Source: Pseudomonas putida
GTDB lineage: Bacteria > Pseudomonadota > Gammaproteobacteria > Pseudomonadales > Pseudomonadaceae
Direction: 5' to 3'
Assembly: GCF_028682175.1 (NCBI RefSeq)
Contig: NZ_JANHKS010000044.1
Location: forward strand, 1-45,274
Length of the DNA stretch: 45,274 bases
Shown here: positions 8,296 through 16,721 of the stretch, in pieces
How the letters are laid out: every line of letters begins with the position of its first letter
How positions within the stretch are numbered: the first letter of the stretch is position 1
Notes under the pieces: generated by a model
Seen by the model: only the letters and a program-made list of their open reading frames with translations
Told to the model about the DNA's origin: nothing
Database searches by the model: none
Translations under genes and position numbers: made by a program

Positions 8296-9642
8296 TCAGG
8301 GATTGGTGTTGGATGCCTGCACCGTCCGCGCCGCCGTCACCCGCCAGATCTTGTTGCCGACGTCATCGGCCACCAACACCCCGCCTTTATTATCGTTGAC
8401 CACACCCACAGGCCGCCCCTGGGCTTTTTCGTCGGCATTGAGGAAACCTGTCAGCAGATCCACCGGGGTGCCGCTTGGCTTGCCGTCCTTGAATGGCACG
8501 AACAGCACTTTATAGCCGCTGTGGGGCTTGCGGTTCCACGAGCCGTGCTGGCCGATGAACAAGCCCTCGTTGAACGGCGCCGGCAATGATTTGCCATCGG
8601 CGAACGCCAGGCCCAGTGAGGCGGTGTGCGGTCCGACGGCAAAATCAGGGGCGATTGCCTTCTGCACCAGTTCGGGATTTTGCGGCGACACGCGAACGTC
8701 CACGTGCTGGCCGTAGTAGCTGAACGGCCAGCCGTAGAAGGCGCCGTCCTGCACCGAGGTGACGTAGTCGGGCACCAGGTCGCTGCCGATCTCGTCACGC
8801 TCGTTGACCGCCGTCCACAGTTTGCCGGTTACCGGGTCCCAGTCCATGCCGTTGGGGTTGCGCAGCCCGGAGGCGAAGATGCGGTGATTGCCCGTCGCGG
8901 CGTCCACTTCCCAGATCGCCGCGCGGCCCTTTTCGGCCTCAAGCCCGTTTTCGCCGACATTGCTGTTGGAGCCCACGGTCACGTAGAGCTTTTTGCCGTC
9001 CTTGCTGGCGATGACGTTCTTGGTCCAGTGGTGGTTGAGGGTGCCGCCGGGCAGGTCGGTGACTTTCAGCGGTTCGCCCTTGATCGAGGTTTCGCCCGCT
9101 ACATAGTTGAAGCGCAGCAGGCGGTCAGTGTCGGCAACGTAGAAATCATTGCCCACCAGCACCATGCCGAAAGGCGAATTCAGGTGGTCGATGAACACCG
9201 TGCGGGTTTCGGCGACGCCGTCATGATCCTTGTCCCGCAGCAGAGTGATGCGGTTCGCGCTGGGCACACCGGCGCCTGCGCGGCCCATGACTTTCTCCAT
9301 GACCCAGCCGCGAATGCCCTTGCTGTCGTCAGGTTTGGGCGGCGCATTGGTTTCGGCCACCAGCACATCGCCATTGGGCAGCACATACAGCCAGCGTGGA
9401 TGGTCGAGGTTTTCGGCGAAGGCCGCGACTTGTGTGCCCGGCGCGGCTACCGGTCTGGCACCGGCAGGCCAGCCGACGGCCGGGGCGATGTTCACGGTGG
9501 GAAACAGGGTTTTGTTCGGTGCCGGCAACTGGGGCGAGGGGCCCGTGCCGTCCGACACCTGCAAGGTGGACGTCTCGCCGCAGGCGCTGAGCCCTGCGAC
9601 CACCACCAGCACCATCACAACCTGGGGTTTGAGCGTGAACAT
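8296..9642 (-). CDS. PQQ-type L-sorbosone/glucose dehydrogenase-family lipoprotein
   Basis: 448-residue protein of the soluble glucose/sorbosone dehydrogenase beta-propeller family. The ATG at 9642 has GGAG seven bases upstream and yields a lipoprotein signal with lipobox LSAC (Cys21 or so). Family hallmarks: NLDHPRWLYVLPNGDVLVAE, GGTLNHHWTKN, ASGLRNPNGMDWDP, NERDEIGSDLVPDY and GQHGSWNRKPHSGYKV. Such enzymes oxidise sugars or aldoses in the periplasm, often with PQQ; the real substrate is unknown and PQQ use is an inference from the family. It stands alone, transcribed away from the cobalamin cluster. Confidence 0.88.
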   Translation of the reverse strand: MFTLKPQVVMVLVVVAGLSACGETSTLQVSDGTGPSPQLPAPNKTLFPTVNIAPAVGWPAGARPVAAPGTQVAAFAENLDHPRWLYVLPNGDVLVAETNAPPKPDDSKGIRGWVMEKVMGRAGAGVPSANRITLLRDKDHDGVAETRTVFIDHLNSPFGMVLVGNDFYVADTDRLLRFNYVAGETSIKGEPLKVTDLPGGTLNHHWTKNVIASKDGKKLYVTVGSNSNVGENGLEAEKGRAAIWEVDAATGNHRIFASGLRNPNGMDWDPVTGKLWTAVNERDEIGSDLVPDYVTSVQDGAFYGWPFSYYGQHVDVRVSPQNPELVQKAIAPDFAVGPHTASLGLAFADGKSLPAPFNEGLFIGQHGSWNRKPHSGYKVLFVPFKDGKPSGTPVDLLTGFLNADEKAQGRPVGVVNDNKGGVLVADDVGNKIWRVTAARTVQASNTNP

Positions 9643-9777
9643 GGTCTGTCTCCATTTGCGGGCAGTCATGCAAGGGCATGTAATGAATAGAGGCGCTGTG
9701 CGGCGCGGGGTTCAACTGCACAACAAACGCCTGTTCGATTGACGCTCCGGGGTCAACCCTCTAACCTTCGCCGATTG

Positions 9778-9999
9778 TTTCAGGTGCCCGCGATCTTGAT
9801 CGGTCGACCGGGTGAAACAGGGAAGCCGGTGCGAACGTTCTGCGATCAATTCCGGCACTGCCTCCGCAACGGTAAATGAGTCAAGGCTGCGCACGATGCC
9901 ACTGTGTCCACGGGCATGGGAAGGCGCGTAGCCCCGGTTGTCGCTCATGAGTCCGGAGACCGGCCTGATCCATCCAAACAGCATCACGGAGGGCGATGC
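9778..9999 (+). promoter_or_regulatory. Cobalamin (AdoCbl) riboswitch
   Basis: Recognised by the conserved order of blocks: GGTGCCCGCGA with a pairing stem, ACAGGGAAGCCGGTG (about 9818-9832), CTGCCTCCGCAACGG (9858-9872), GCCACTGTG, TGGGAAGGCG (9917-9926) and the B12 box GAGTCCGGAGACCGGCC (about 9949-9964). After it, GCATC (9981-9985) and GATGC (9995-9999) make a small stem whose loop CGGAGG (9987-9992) is the exact complement of CCTCCG (9861-9866): the L5-L13 kissing-loop contact of this riboswitch class. Binding of the coenzyme should reduce expression of the cob genes that follow. Confidence 0.95.
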
Positions 10000-10005
10000 T
10001 CTGCG

Positions 10006-10030
10006 CAGGCCCGGACCATTCCGGTGCCTG
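10006..10030 (+). promoter_or_regulatory. Hairpin in the cobO leader, possible attenuator
   Basis: CAGGCCCGGA (10006-10015) pairs with TCCGGTGCCTG (10020-10030; one bulged T) around CCAT. It follows the kissing-loop hairpin directly. There is only a pyrimidine-rich tract and no T-run after it, so intrinsic termination is uncertain; Rho action or a purely structural role are alternatives. Confidence 0.5.
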
Positions 10031-10091
10031 CTGTCAGTCCTTGCCTGCGTCCTTCGTCTGTCCTATCTGCCCCTCAAAGCGGAGAGCCGAG

Positions 10092-10703
10092 ATGAGCGAA
10101 TCCCCCGAACGTGACCAACGGCACCTGGCGCGCATGCTGCGCAAGAAAGCGATCATCGATGAGCGCATCGCCAGCGCACCCAATGAATGCGGCCTGCTGG
10201 TGGTCCTGACCGGCAACGGCAAAGGCAAGAGCAGTTCGGCCTTTGGCATGCTGGCCCGAGCCATGGGCCACGGCATGCAGTGCGGTGTGGTGCAGTTCAT
10301 CAAGGGGCGCAACGCCACGGGCGAAGAACTGTTCTTCCGCCGTTTCCCGGAACAGGTGCGTTACCACGTCATGGGCGAAGGTTTCACCTGGGAGACCCAG
10401 GACCGACAGCGCGACATCGCCGCAGCGGAAGCTGCCTGGGTGGTGACTCGGGAGTTGCTGCGCGACCCGGACGTCGGTCTGGTGATCCTCGACGAGCTGA
10501 ACATCGCCCTCAAGCACGGCTATCTGGATCTGGACAGGGTGCTCAGCGACCTGCAAGCCCGTCCGCCCATGCAGCATGTGGTGGTCACCGGGCGTGGCGC
10601 CAAGCAGGAACTCATCGACCTGTCGGATACCGTTTCCGAGATCGCCGTGGTCAAGCATGCGTTCCAGGCCGGAATCAAGGCACAGAAGGGCATCGAGTTG
10701 TGA
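10092..10703 (+). CDS. cobO: Cob(I)yrinic acid a,c-diamide adenosyltransferase
   Basis: 203-residue cytosolic enzyme that adds the 5'-deoxyadenosyl group from ATP to cob(I)alamin precursors, forming the Co-C bond. The P-loop is GNGKGKSS (41-48) as in BtuR/CobO; VILDELNIALKHGYLD is the family's second signature. The ATG at 10092 is preceded by GGAG at seven bases. The frame stays open back to an ATG at 9996 inside the riboswitch hairpin, but that extension does not resemble the family. First gene of the riboswitch-controlled run; its stop overlaps the next start (GTGA). Confidence 0.97.
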   Translation: MSESPERDQRHLARMLRKKAIIDERIASAPNECGLLVVLTGNGKGKSSSAFGMLARAMGHGMQCGVVQFIKGRNATGEELFFRRFPEQVRYHVMGEGFTWETQDRQRDIAAAEAAWVVTRELLRDPDVGLVILDELNIALKHGYLDLDRVLSDLQARPPMQHVVVTGRGAKQELIDLSDTVSEIAVVKHAFQAGIKAQKGIEL

Positions 10704-11995
10704 GTGAGCCGCGTCGCTGTCCTGCGGTGCTGATCGCCGCGCCTGCCTCCGGGCAGGGCAAGACCACCGTCACCGCCGCACTGGCCCGGTTGCATCGCAA
10801 CCAGGGGCGCAAGGTGCGGGTGTTCAAGTGCGGGCCGGATTTCCTCGACCCGATGATTCTGGAGCGCGCCAGCGGCCACCCGGTCTACCAACTGGACATG
10901 TGGATGGTCGGCGAGGACGAGAGCCGGCGCCTGCTGTGGGAAGCGGCGGGCGAGGCCGATCTGATTCTGATCGAAGGCGTGATGGGGCTGTTCGACGGGA
11001 CGCCGTCCAGCGCCGATCTGGCGCGCCACTTCGGCGTGCCGGTGCTGGGTGTGATAGACGGCACGGCCATGGCCCAGACCTTCGGTGCCCTGGCGCTGGG
11101 CCTGGCGCGCTATCAGCCGGACCTGCCGTTTGCCGGTGTACTGGCCAACCGCGTGGGCACCGTGCGTCATGCGCAACTGCTAGAAGGCAGCCTGACCGAA
11201 GGTTTGCGCTGGTACGGCGCGCTCTCCCGGGAAACCGGGATCGAGCTGCCGAGCCGCCACCTGGGGTTGGTTCAGGCCAGCGAGCTGAACGATCTGGACG
11301 TGCGCCTGGATGCGGCCGCAGCCGCCTTGGCCAGCACCTGCGACGCGACCCTGCCGCCTGCCGTGACCTTTGCCGCTCCTGACGTCAAACCCGTTGAGCG
11401 TCTGCTCGACGGCGTGCGCATCGCCATCGCCCACGACGAAGCCTTCGCCTTTACCTACGGCGCCAGCCTGGATCTGTTGCGGGCGATGGGCGCCGAACTG
11501 TCATTCTTCTCGCCGATCCGCGACCGGCAATTGCCCGAGGCGGACAGCCTGTACCTGCCCGGTGGCTACCCTGAATTGCATCACCTGGCGCTGGGGCAGA
11601 ACGTTTCGATGCTCAATGCCATTCGCGCGCACCACCGCGCCGGGAAACCCTTGCTGGCCGAGTGTGGCGGGATGCTCTACCTGCTCGACGCCCTGACCGA
11701 TGTGGACGGCCAGCGCGCCGAGCTGGTGGGCCTGCTGGCGGGTGAAGCGGTGATGCAGAAGCGCCTGGCGGCACTGGCGCTGCAGTCGGTGGAGCTGCCG
11801 GAAGGCACATTGCGCGGGCACACCTATCATCATTCGCTGACCAGCACCGAACTGACCCCGATTGCCCGCGGCGTGAGCCCCAACGGCGGGCGCGGCGCGG
11901 AGGCGGTGTATCGGGACGGACGGATGACAGCCTCCTATGTGCACTTCTATTTCCCGTCCAACCCCCAGGCGATGGCGGCGCTTTTGTTGCCATGA
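10700..11995 (+). CDS. cobB: Cobyrinate a,c-diamide synthase
   Basis: 431-residue glutamine amidotransferase (CobB/CbiA) that amidates the a and c side chains of (hydrogeno)cobyrinic acid using ATP and Gln. The N-terminal dethiobiotin-synthetase-like domain has the P-loop APASGQGKTTV and CGPDFLDPM; the C-terminal class I-type glutaminase-like domain has the nucleophile in LAECGGMLYL and HTYHHS/HFYFPSN near the end. Start is a GTG at 10700 that overlaps the cobO stop by four bases. A REPIN follows the gene, separating it from bluB. Confidence 0.96.
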   Translation: MSEPRRCPAVLIAAPASGQGKTTVTAALARLHRNQGRKVRVFKCGPDFLDPMILERASGHPVYQLDMWMVGEDESRRLLWEAAGEADLILIEGVMGLFDGTPSSADLARHFGVPVLGVIDGTAMAQTFGALALGLARYQPDLPFAGVLANRVGTVRHAQLLEGSLTEGLRWYGALSRETGIELPSRHLGLVQASELNDLDVRLDAAAAALASTCDATLPPAVTFAAPDVKPVERLLDGVRIAIAHDEAFAFTYGASLDLLRAMGAELSFFSPIRDRQLPEADSLYLPGGYPELHHLALGQNVSMLNAIRAHHRAGKPLLAECGGMLYLLDALTDVDGQRAELVGLLAGEAVMQKRLAALALQSVELPEGTLRGHTYHHSLTSTELTPIARGVSPNGGRGAEAVYRDGRMTASYVHFYFPSNPQAMAALLLP

Positions 11996-12028
11996 ATAGC
12001 CCGGAATGCCAATCCGCCTTATCGCGAT

Positions 12029-12123
12029 CCTGTGGGAGCGAGCTTGCTCGCGAAAGCGGCGCGTCAGGCGAAGTAGAGGGTTGGGTGTGCGGGTCTCTTC
12101 GCGGGCAAGCCCGCTCCCACAGG
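12029..12123. repeat. REPIN with unlike arms, between cobB and bluB
   Basis: Left arm CCTGTGGGAGCGAGCTTGCT with CGCGAAAGC after it; right arm CGCGGGCAAGCCCGCTCCCA then CAGG. The outer parts pair well, but the core of the left arm is GAGCTTGCTCGCGA and of the right arm (read inverted) GGGCTTGCCCGCGA, two REP subtypes. It is the only long gap (about 160 bases) within the cobalamin cluster. Confidence 0.93.
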
Positions 12124-12155
12124 TTTAGCGTATGCCTGGATATGGAGAGCGTCCC

Positions 12156-12806
12156 ATGACTGACCACGCCTTCAGCCCCGATGAGCGCGCTGCGGTTTAC
12201 CGGGCCATCGCCGAGCGGCGGGACATGCGCCACTTCAGCGGCGGTTCGGTCGCCCCCGAATTGCTCGCCCGGCTGCTGGAGGCTGCCCATCAGGCGCCCA
12301 GCGTCGGCCTGATGCAGCCCTGGCGCTTCATCCGCATCAGCGACCGGGCCCTGCGCGGGCAGATTCAGGAGCAGGTGGAAGCCGAGCGCGTTCGCACGGC
12401 CGAGGCACTGGGTGAGCGTTCCGATGACTTCATGAAGCTCAAGGTCGAGGGCATCGGCGACTGCGCCGAGGTGCTGGTCGCGGCCTTGATGGACGATCGC
12501 GAGAAACACATCTTCGGGCGCAGGACCCTGCCGGAAATGGACATGGCGTCTTTGTCCTGCGCCATCCAGAATCTATGGCTGGCCGCCCGCGCCGAAGGTC
12601 TGGGCATGGGCTGGGTGTCACTGTTCGAGCCGCAGGCACTGGCGGACCTGTTGAAGATGCCCGAAGGCTCCAAGCCGCTGGCGATTCTTTGCCTGGGCCC
12701 GGTGGAAGGATTTTACCCGGCACCGATGCTGGTGCTGGAGGGCTGGGCCCAGGCCCGCCCATTGCAAGAACTGGTATTCGAGAACACATGGGGAGTGGCT
12801 ACATGA
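12156..12806 (+). CDS. bluB: 5,6-dimethylbenzimidazole synthase
   Basis: 216-residue nitroreductase-fold flavoenzyme that cuts reduced FMN with O2 to give DMB, the lower ligand of B12. Family features: RRDMRHFSGG, the flavin-binding AAHQAPSVGLMQPWRFI, and MGWVSLFEP toward the C-terminus. The ATG at 12156 has GGAG eight bases upstream; an ATG at 12132 has no such site. Its presence means that the organism probably makes its own DMB aerobically. The stop lies within the first of two near-identical 14-base copies that carry the cbiB start. Confidence 0.94.
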   Translation: MTDHAFSPDERAAVYRAIAERRDMRHFSGGSVAPELLARLLEAAHQAPSVGLMQPWRFIRISDRALRGQIQEQVEAERVRTAEALGERSDDFMKLKVEGIGDCAEVLVAALMDDREKHIFGRRTLPEMDMASLSCAIQNLWLAARAEGLGMGWVSLFEPQALADLLKMPEGSKPLAILCLGPVEGFYPAPMLVLEGWAQARPLQELVFENTWGVAT

Positions 12807-12830
12807 GCGTGGCGGTATGAGCGTGGCGTT
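12803..12830 (+). repeat. 14-base tandem duplication over the cbiB start
   Basis: ATGAGCGTGGCGGT (12803-12816) and ATGAGCGTGGCGTT (12817-12830) are adjacent and differ at one base. The first ATG overlaps the bluB stop but leads only to MSVAV and a TGA; the second opens cbiB. Confidence 0.95.
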
Positions 12831-13725
12831 GTTGAGCGTCGCCGGGGTTGCGCTGGATGCGCTGCTGGGCGAGCCAAAACGAAACCACCCGCTGGTGGCG
12901 TTCGGCCGGTTTGCCGAGCGCATCGAGCAACGTTTCAACGGCGCCGGTCGTGGCTGGCGCAGCCATGGCGTCACGGCCTGGTTCATCGCGGTGATTCCGC
13001 TGACTGTGCTTGCAACCTTGCTCAGTTGGCTGCCCTACATCGGCTGGCTGATCGAAGTGCTGGCGCTTTACTGCGCGCTGGGCCTGCGCAGCCTGGGCGA
13101 ACACGTCGAGCCGGTCGCCCAGGCGCTGCGCTGCGACAATCTGGATGAGGCGCGCCGGCGCGTGGGTTATCTGGTCAGCCGCCAGACCTCTGAGCTAGAC
13201 GCCACCGAAGTCGCCCGGGCGGCCACCGAGTCGGTGCTGGAAAACGGCAGCGATGCGGTGTTTGCCGCGATCTTCTGGTTTGTCGTGCTCGGCGCGCCGG
13301 GCGTGGTGCTCTATCGCCTGAGCAATACGCTGGACGCCATGTGGGGCTATCGCAACGAGCGCTTCGAGCGTTTCGGCTGGGCGGCGGCCAAGATCGACGA
13401 TCTGTTGAATTACATTCCTGCACGCCTGGTGGCGTTGACCTACGCGCTGCTGGGCAAAACCCGACTGGCCCTGCGCTGCTGGCGCACGCAGGCGCCGAAG
13501 TGGGACAGTCCCAATGCCGGTCCCGTGATGGCGGCCGGTGCCGGTGCGCTGGGCGTTGAGCTGGGCGGCGCGGCGATTTATCACGGTGAACTGCATCAGC
13601 GTCCGCAACTGGGTGAAGGCCAGCCTGCGGACGCCAATTCCATCGATCGCGGCTGGCAACTGGTGCAGCGCGGCGTGTGGCTGTGGCTGCTGATTCTGTG
13701 TCTGGGGGTTGAGTTCTATGCTTGA
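12817..13725 (+). CDS. cbiB: Adenosylcobinamide-phosphate synthase
   Basis: 302-residue membrane protein (called CobD in the Pseudomonas denitrificans scheme) that joins aminopropanol phosphate to adenosylcobyric acid. Family hallmarks: LDALLGEPKRNHPLVAFG at the N-terminus, GYLVSRQTSELD, TESVLENGSDAVFAAIFWF, and RLSNTLDAMWGYRNERF. Several hydrophobic helices occur, around 45-90, 145-170 and at the C-terminus (WLWLLILCLGVEFYA). The 3' end overlaps the next gene by eight bases. Confidence 0.96.
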   Translation: MSVALLSVAGVALDALLGEPKRNHPLVAFGRFAERIEQRFNGAGRGWRSHGVTAWFIAVIPLTVLATLLSWLPYIGWLIEVLALYCALGLRSLGEHVEPVAQALRCDNLDEARRRVGYLVSRQTSELDATEVARAATESVLENGSDAVFAAIFWFVVLGAPGVVLYRLSNTLDAMWGYRNERFERFGWAAAKIDDLLNYIPARLVALTYALLGKTRLALRCWRTQAPKWDSPNAGPVMAAGAGALGVELGGAAIYHGELHQRPQLGEGQPADANSIDRGWQLVQRGVWLWLLILCLGVEFYA

Positions 13726-14710
13726 GCACGGCGGACGTTTGCGGGGCGCAATCGCGAAGTACGGCATCGACGAGGCCGACTGGCTGGACCTTTCCAGCGG
13801 CATCTCGCCGTGGTCGTGGCCGATTCCGCCGATCCCTGAATCGGCCTGGGCGCGGCTGCCGGAAACCGATGACGGCCTTGAGCAGTCCGCGCGCCTGTAC
13901 TACGGCGCGCCCGACGTGCTGCCCGTGGCCGGCTCCCAGGCGGCGATTCAGGCGCTGCCGCGTTTGCGACAGGCGGGCAAGGTGGGGGTGCTGTCACCTT
14001 GTTACGCCGAGCACGCCGAGGCCTGGCGCAGCAACGGGTTCCTGGTGCGTGAGGTGCTGGAGCACGAGGTCGAGCGGTTTATCGACGTGCTCGACGTGCT
14101 GGTCGTCGTCAACCCCAACAACCCTACCGGCCTGAGCCTGAAACCGACGCTGCTGCTGGAATGGCACGCGCGACTGGCCGAGCGCGGCGGCTGGCTGGTG
14201 GTGGATGAGGCCTTCATGGACAACACCCCCGCGCTGAGCCTGGCGGCTGAAACCCAGCGGCCGGGGCTGATTGTGCTGCGTTCGTTCGGCAAGTTCTTTG
14301 GCCTTGCGGGTGTGCGCCTTGGGTTCGTGCTGGCCGAATCGCGGTTTTTGAAGGTGCTGGCGCGGCAGATCGGCCCGTGGTCGGTCAGCGGCCCGACGCG
14401 AATTCTCGGTCAGGCGTGCCTCGACGATGTAGAGGGCCATCGCCTGCAACGCCAGCGCACCGAGCAGGCCAGCCAGCGACTGGTCGAGCTGCTGACCCGC
14501 CATGGCCTGGCGCCCCAGGGTGGCTGCGCGCTGTTTCAGTGGCTGATGACGCCACGGGCGGCCGAGCTGCACGAATTCTGCGCCCAGCGCGGCATTCTGC
14601 TGCGCATCTTCACCAGCAACAGCAGCCTGCGTTTCGGCCTGCCTCGCGACGAAGTCCATTGGCAGCGCCTTGAACAGGTGCTCGGCGAATTCCCACGGGA
14701 GCAGGCATGA
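13718..14710 (+). CDS. cobD: Threonine-phosphate decarboxylase (aminotransferase fold)
   Basis: 330-residue PLP enzyme, CobD in Salmonella and CobC in P. denitrificans terms. It makes (R)-1-amino-2-propanol phosphate from threonine phosphate for cbiB. Seen: VVVNPNNPTG, VVDEAFMD, and the PLP lysine in LRSFGKFFGLAGVRLG, then LRFGLP near the end. The ATG at 13718 overlaps cbiB; a TTG three codons earlier is less likely. The 3' end overlaps cobQ by four bases (ATGA). Confidence 0.95.
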   Translation: MLEHGGRLRGAIAKYGIDEADWLDLSSGISPWSWPIPPIPESAWARLPETDDGLEQSARLYYGAPDVLPVAGSQAAIQALPRLRQAGKVGVLSPCYAEHAEAWRSNGFLVREVLEHEVERFIDVLDVLVVVNPNNPTGLSLKPTLLLEWHARLAERGGWLVVDEAFMDNTPALSLAAETQRPGLIVLRSFGKFFGLAGVRLGFVLAESRFLKVLARQIGPWSVSGPTRILGQACLDDVEGHRLQRQRTEQASQRLVELLTRHGLAPQGGCALFQWLMTPRAAELHEFCAQRGILLRIFTSNSSLRFGLPRDEVHWQRLEQVLGEFPREQA

Positions 14711-16200
14711 CCGTAAAGGGCGCAAGTCTCATGGTGCAGGGCGCGACGCTTATGGTGCAGGGCACCACCTCCGACGCCGGCAAAAGCACGCTGGTGACGG
14801 CGCTGTGCCGCTGGCTGACCCGCCAAGGCGTGCGCACCGTGCCGTTCAAACCGCAGAACATGGCGCTCAACAGCGCCGTCACCGCTGACGGTGGCGAGAT
14901 TGGCCGGGCCCAAGCGGTGCAGGCTCAGGCCTGTGGGCTGGAACCCCACACCGACATGAACCCGGTGCTGCTCAAACCCAACAGCGACACCGGCGCTCAA
15001 GTCATCATTCATGGCCGCGCCGTCACCACCATGAACGCAGTGGCCTATCACGACTACAAGGCCATCGCCATGCAGGCCGTGCTCGCGTCACACAAGCGGC
15101 TCAGCGAAGGCTGGCCAGTGGTGATGGTCGAGGGCGCGGGCTCCCCCGCAGAAATCAACCTGCGTGCCGGCGACATCGCCAACATGGGCTTTGCCGAAGC
15201 CGTGGACTGCCCGGTGCTGCTGGTGGCCGATATCAATCGCGGCGGGGTGTTCGCCCATCTGGTGGGCACGCTGGAACTGTTGTCGCCCAGCGAACAGGCG
15301 CGGGTGAAGGGCTTCATCATCAACCGTTTCCGCGGCGACATCGCCTTGCTGCAACCGGGCCTGGACTGGCTGGAGGCGCGCACCGGCAAACCGGTGGTGG
15401 GCGTGCTGCCCTACGTGATGGACCTGCATCTGGAGGCCGAAGACGGTCTCGATCAGCGCCAGACCGACAAGGCCGAGCAGGTGCTCAACGTGGTGGTGCC
15501 GGTGCTGCCGCGCATCAGCAATCACACCGATTTCGACCCGCTGCGCCTGCACCCGCAGGTCAACCTGCAATTCATCGGGCCGGGCCAGCCGATTCCGTCT
15601 GCTGACCTGATCATCCTGCCGGGTTCCAAGAGCGTGCGCAGCGACCTCGCGTACCTGCGCGCCAATGGCTGGGACACGGCCATCCAGCGCCACCTGCGCT
15701 ACGGCGGCAAGCTGCTGGGGATTTGCGGTGGCCTGCAGATGCTCGGCGAAACCCTGCACGATCCGCTGGGCCTCGAAGGCGCGGCGGGCTCGAGCGCCGG
15801 GTTGGGGCTGCTGGCCATGAGCACGGTGCTGGAGAAAGAAAAGCAGCTGCGCAATGTCAGCGGCCGCCTGACCCTGGAAGACGCTGACGTCATGGGCTAC
15901 GAGATTCACGCGGGCGTGACCACCGGCCCTGCGCTGGAGCATCCGCTGGTGCAGCTCAGCGATGGCCGTTGCGATGGCGCGCGCAGTGCCGACGGCCAGG
16001 TGCTGGGCACCTATTTGCACGGGCTGTTCGAGAACCCGGCGTCGAGCAGCGCATTGCTGCGTTGGGCGGGGCTGGAAAACGTGCAGCAGGTGGATTACCA
16101 CGCCCTGCGTGAGCGCGATATCGAACGTTTGGCGGACCTGGTGGAGAAGCACCTGGACGGCAAGCTGCTGCGTGAACTCTGCGGGCTGGAGAGCGCCTGA
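14707..16200 (+). CDS. cobQ: Adenosylcobyric acid synthase
   Basis: 497-residue glutamine amidotransferase that amidates side chains b, d, e and g of adenosylcobyrinic acid a,c-diamide. P-loop QGTTSDAGKSTLVTAL, KPQNMALNS, and in the C-terminal half the nucleophile in LLGICGGLQMLG and a late YLHGLFEN. The start at 14707 overlaps the previous stop (ATGA) and adds about 13 residues compared with family members as I recall them, which begin near TLMVQGTTSD. This extra part contains a tandem copy of the first beta strand (ASLMVQG-ATLMVQG). ATGs at 14731 and 14752 are alternative starts. Confidence 0.96.
   Translation: MTVKGASLMVQGATLMVQGTTSDAGKSTLVTALCRWLTRQGVRTVPFKPQNMALNSAVTADGGEIGRAQAVQAQACGLEPHTDMNPVLLKPNSDTGAQVIIHGRAVTTMNAVAYHDYKAIAMQAVLASHKRLSEGWPVVMVEGAGSPAEINLRAGDIANMGFAEAVDCPVLLVADINRGGVFAHLVGTLELLSPSEQARVKGFIINRFRGDIALLQPGLDWLEARTGKPVVGVLPYVMDLHLEAEDGLDQRQTDKAEQVLNVVVPVLPRISNHTDFDPLRLHPQVNLQFIGPGQPIPSADLIILPGSKSVRSDLAYLRANGWDTAIQRHLRYGGKLLGICGGLQMLGETLHDPLGLEGAAGSSAGLGLLAMSTVLEKEKQLRNVSGRLTLEDADVMGYEIHAGVTTGPALEHPLVQLSDGRCDGARSADGQVLGTYLHGLFENPASSSALLRWAGLENVQQVDYHALRERDIERLADLVEKHLDGKLLRELCGLESA
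14722..14763 (+). repeat. 21-base tandem repeat inside the 5' end of cobQ
   Basis: Codons 6-12 (A S L M V Q G, 14722-14742) are followed at once by a second version (A T L M V Q G, 14743-14763), 17 of 21 bases alike. The very first residues (MTVKGA) may be a third worn copy. Confidence 0.8.
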
Positions 16201-16721
16201 TGCTGCAATTGATCCTGGGGGGCGCGCGCTCCGGCAAAAGCCGGCTGGCTGAAAAGCTGGCGAGCGAAAGCGCCCTTGATGTCATCTACATCGCCACCAG
16301 CCAGCCGCTGGATGGCGAAATGAACGAGCGGGTGGCGCTGCACCGAGAGCGTCGCCCGGCCAGTTGGGGCCTGGTCGAGGAACCGCTGGAACTTGCCCGC
16401 GTCTTGAAGCAAAACGCAGCACAGGGCCGCTGCCTGTTGGTGGACTGCCTGACCCTGTGGCTGACCAATCTGCTGATGCTGGACGATCAGCCGCGACTGG
16501 CGCAGGAGCGCGACGCCTTACTCCAATGCCTGGCGACACTGCCGGGTGAAATCATTTTCGTCAGCAACGAAACCGGGCTGGGCGTGGTGCCCCTCGGCGA
16601 GCTGACCCGTCGGTATGTCGATGAAGCCGGCTGGCTGCATCAGGCGCTGGCCGAACGCTGCCAGCGCGTGGTGTTCACGGTCGCCGGACTGCCCATGACC
16701 CTCAAAGGATCCGCACTATGA
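16200..16721 (+). CDS. cobU: Adenosylcobinamide kinase / guanylyltransferase
   Basis: 173-residue bifunctional enzyme (CobP in P. denitrificans) that phosphorylates adenosylcobinamide and then attaches GMP. P-loop GGARSGKSRLAE at 7-18; DCLTLWLTNLL and FVSNETGLGVVP are the other family blocks, and the guanylylated His is expected in the ALHRERRP segment. Start shares one base with the cobQ stop (TGATG), stop overlaps the cobT start (ATGA). Confidence 0.96.
   Translation: MLQLILGGARSGKSRLAEKLASESALDVIYIATSQPLDGEMNERVALHRERRPASWGLVEEPLELARVLKQNAAQGRCLLVDCLTLWLTNLLMLDDQPRLAQERDALLQCLATLPGEIIFVSNETGLGVVPLGELTRRYVDEAGWLHQALAERCQRVVFTVAGLPMTLKGSAL

Noticed and set aside
9996..10091. ATG at 9996 as the start of cobO
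   Set aside because: The SD-like GGAGGG is only two bases from it and lies in the kissing loop, and the 32 added residues do not look like any CobO; the ATG at 10092 has a well-placed GGAG.
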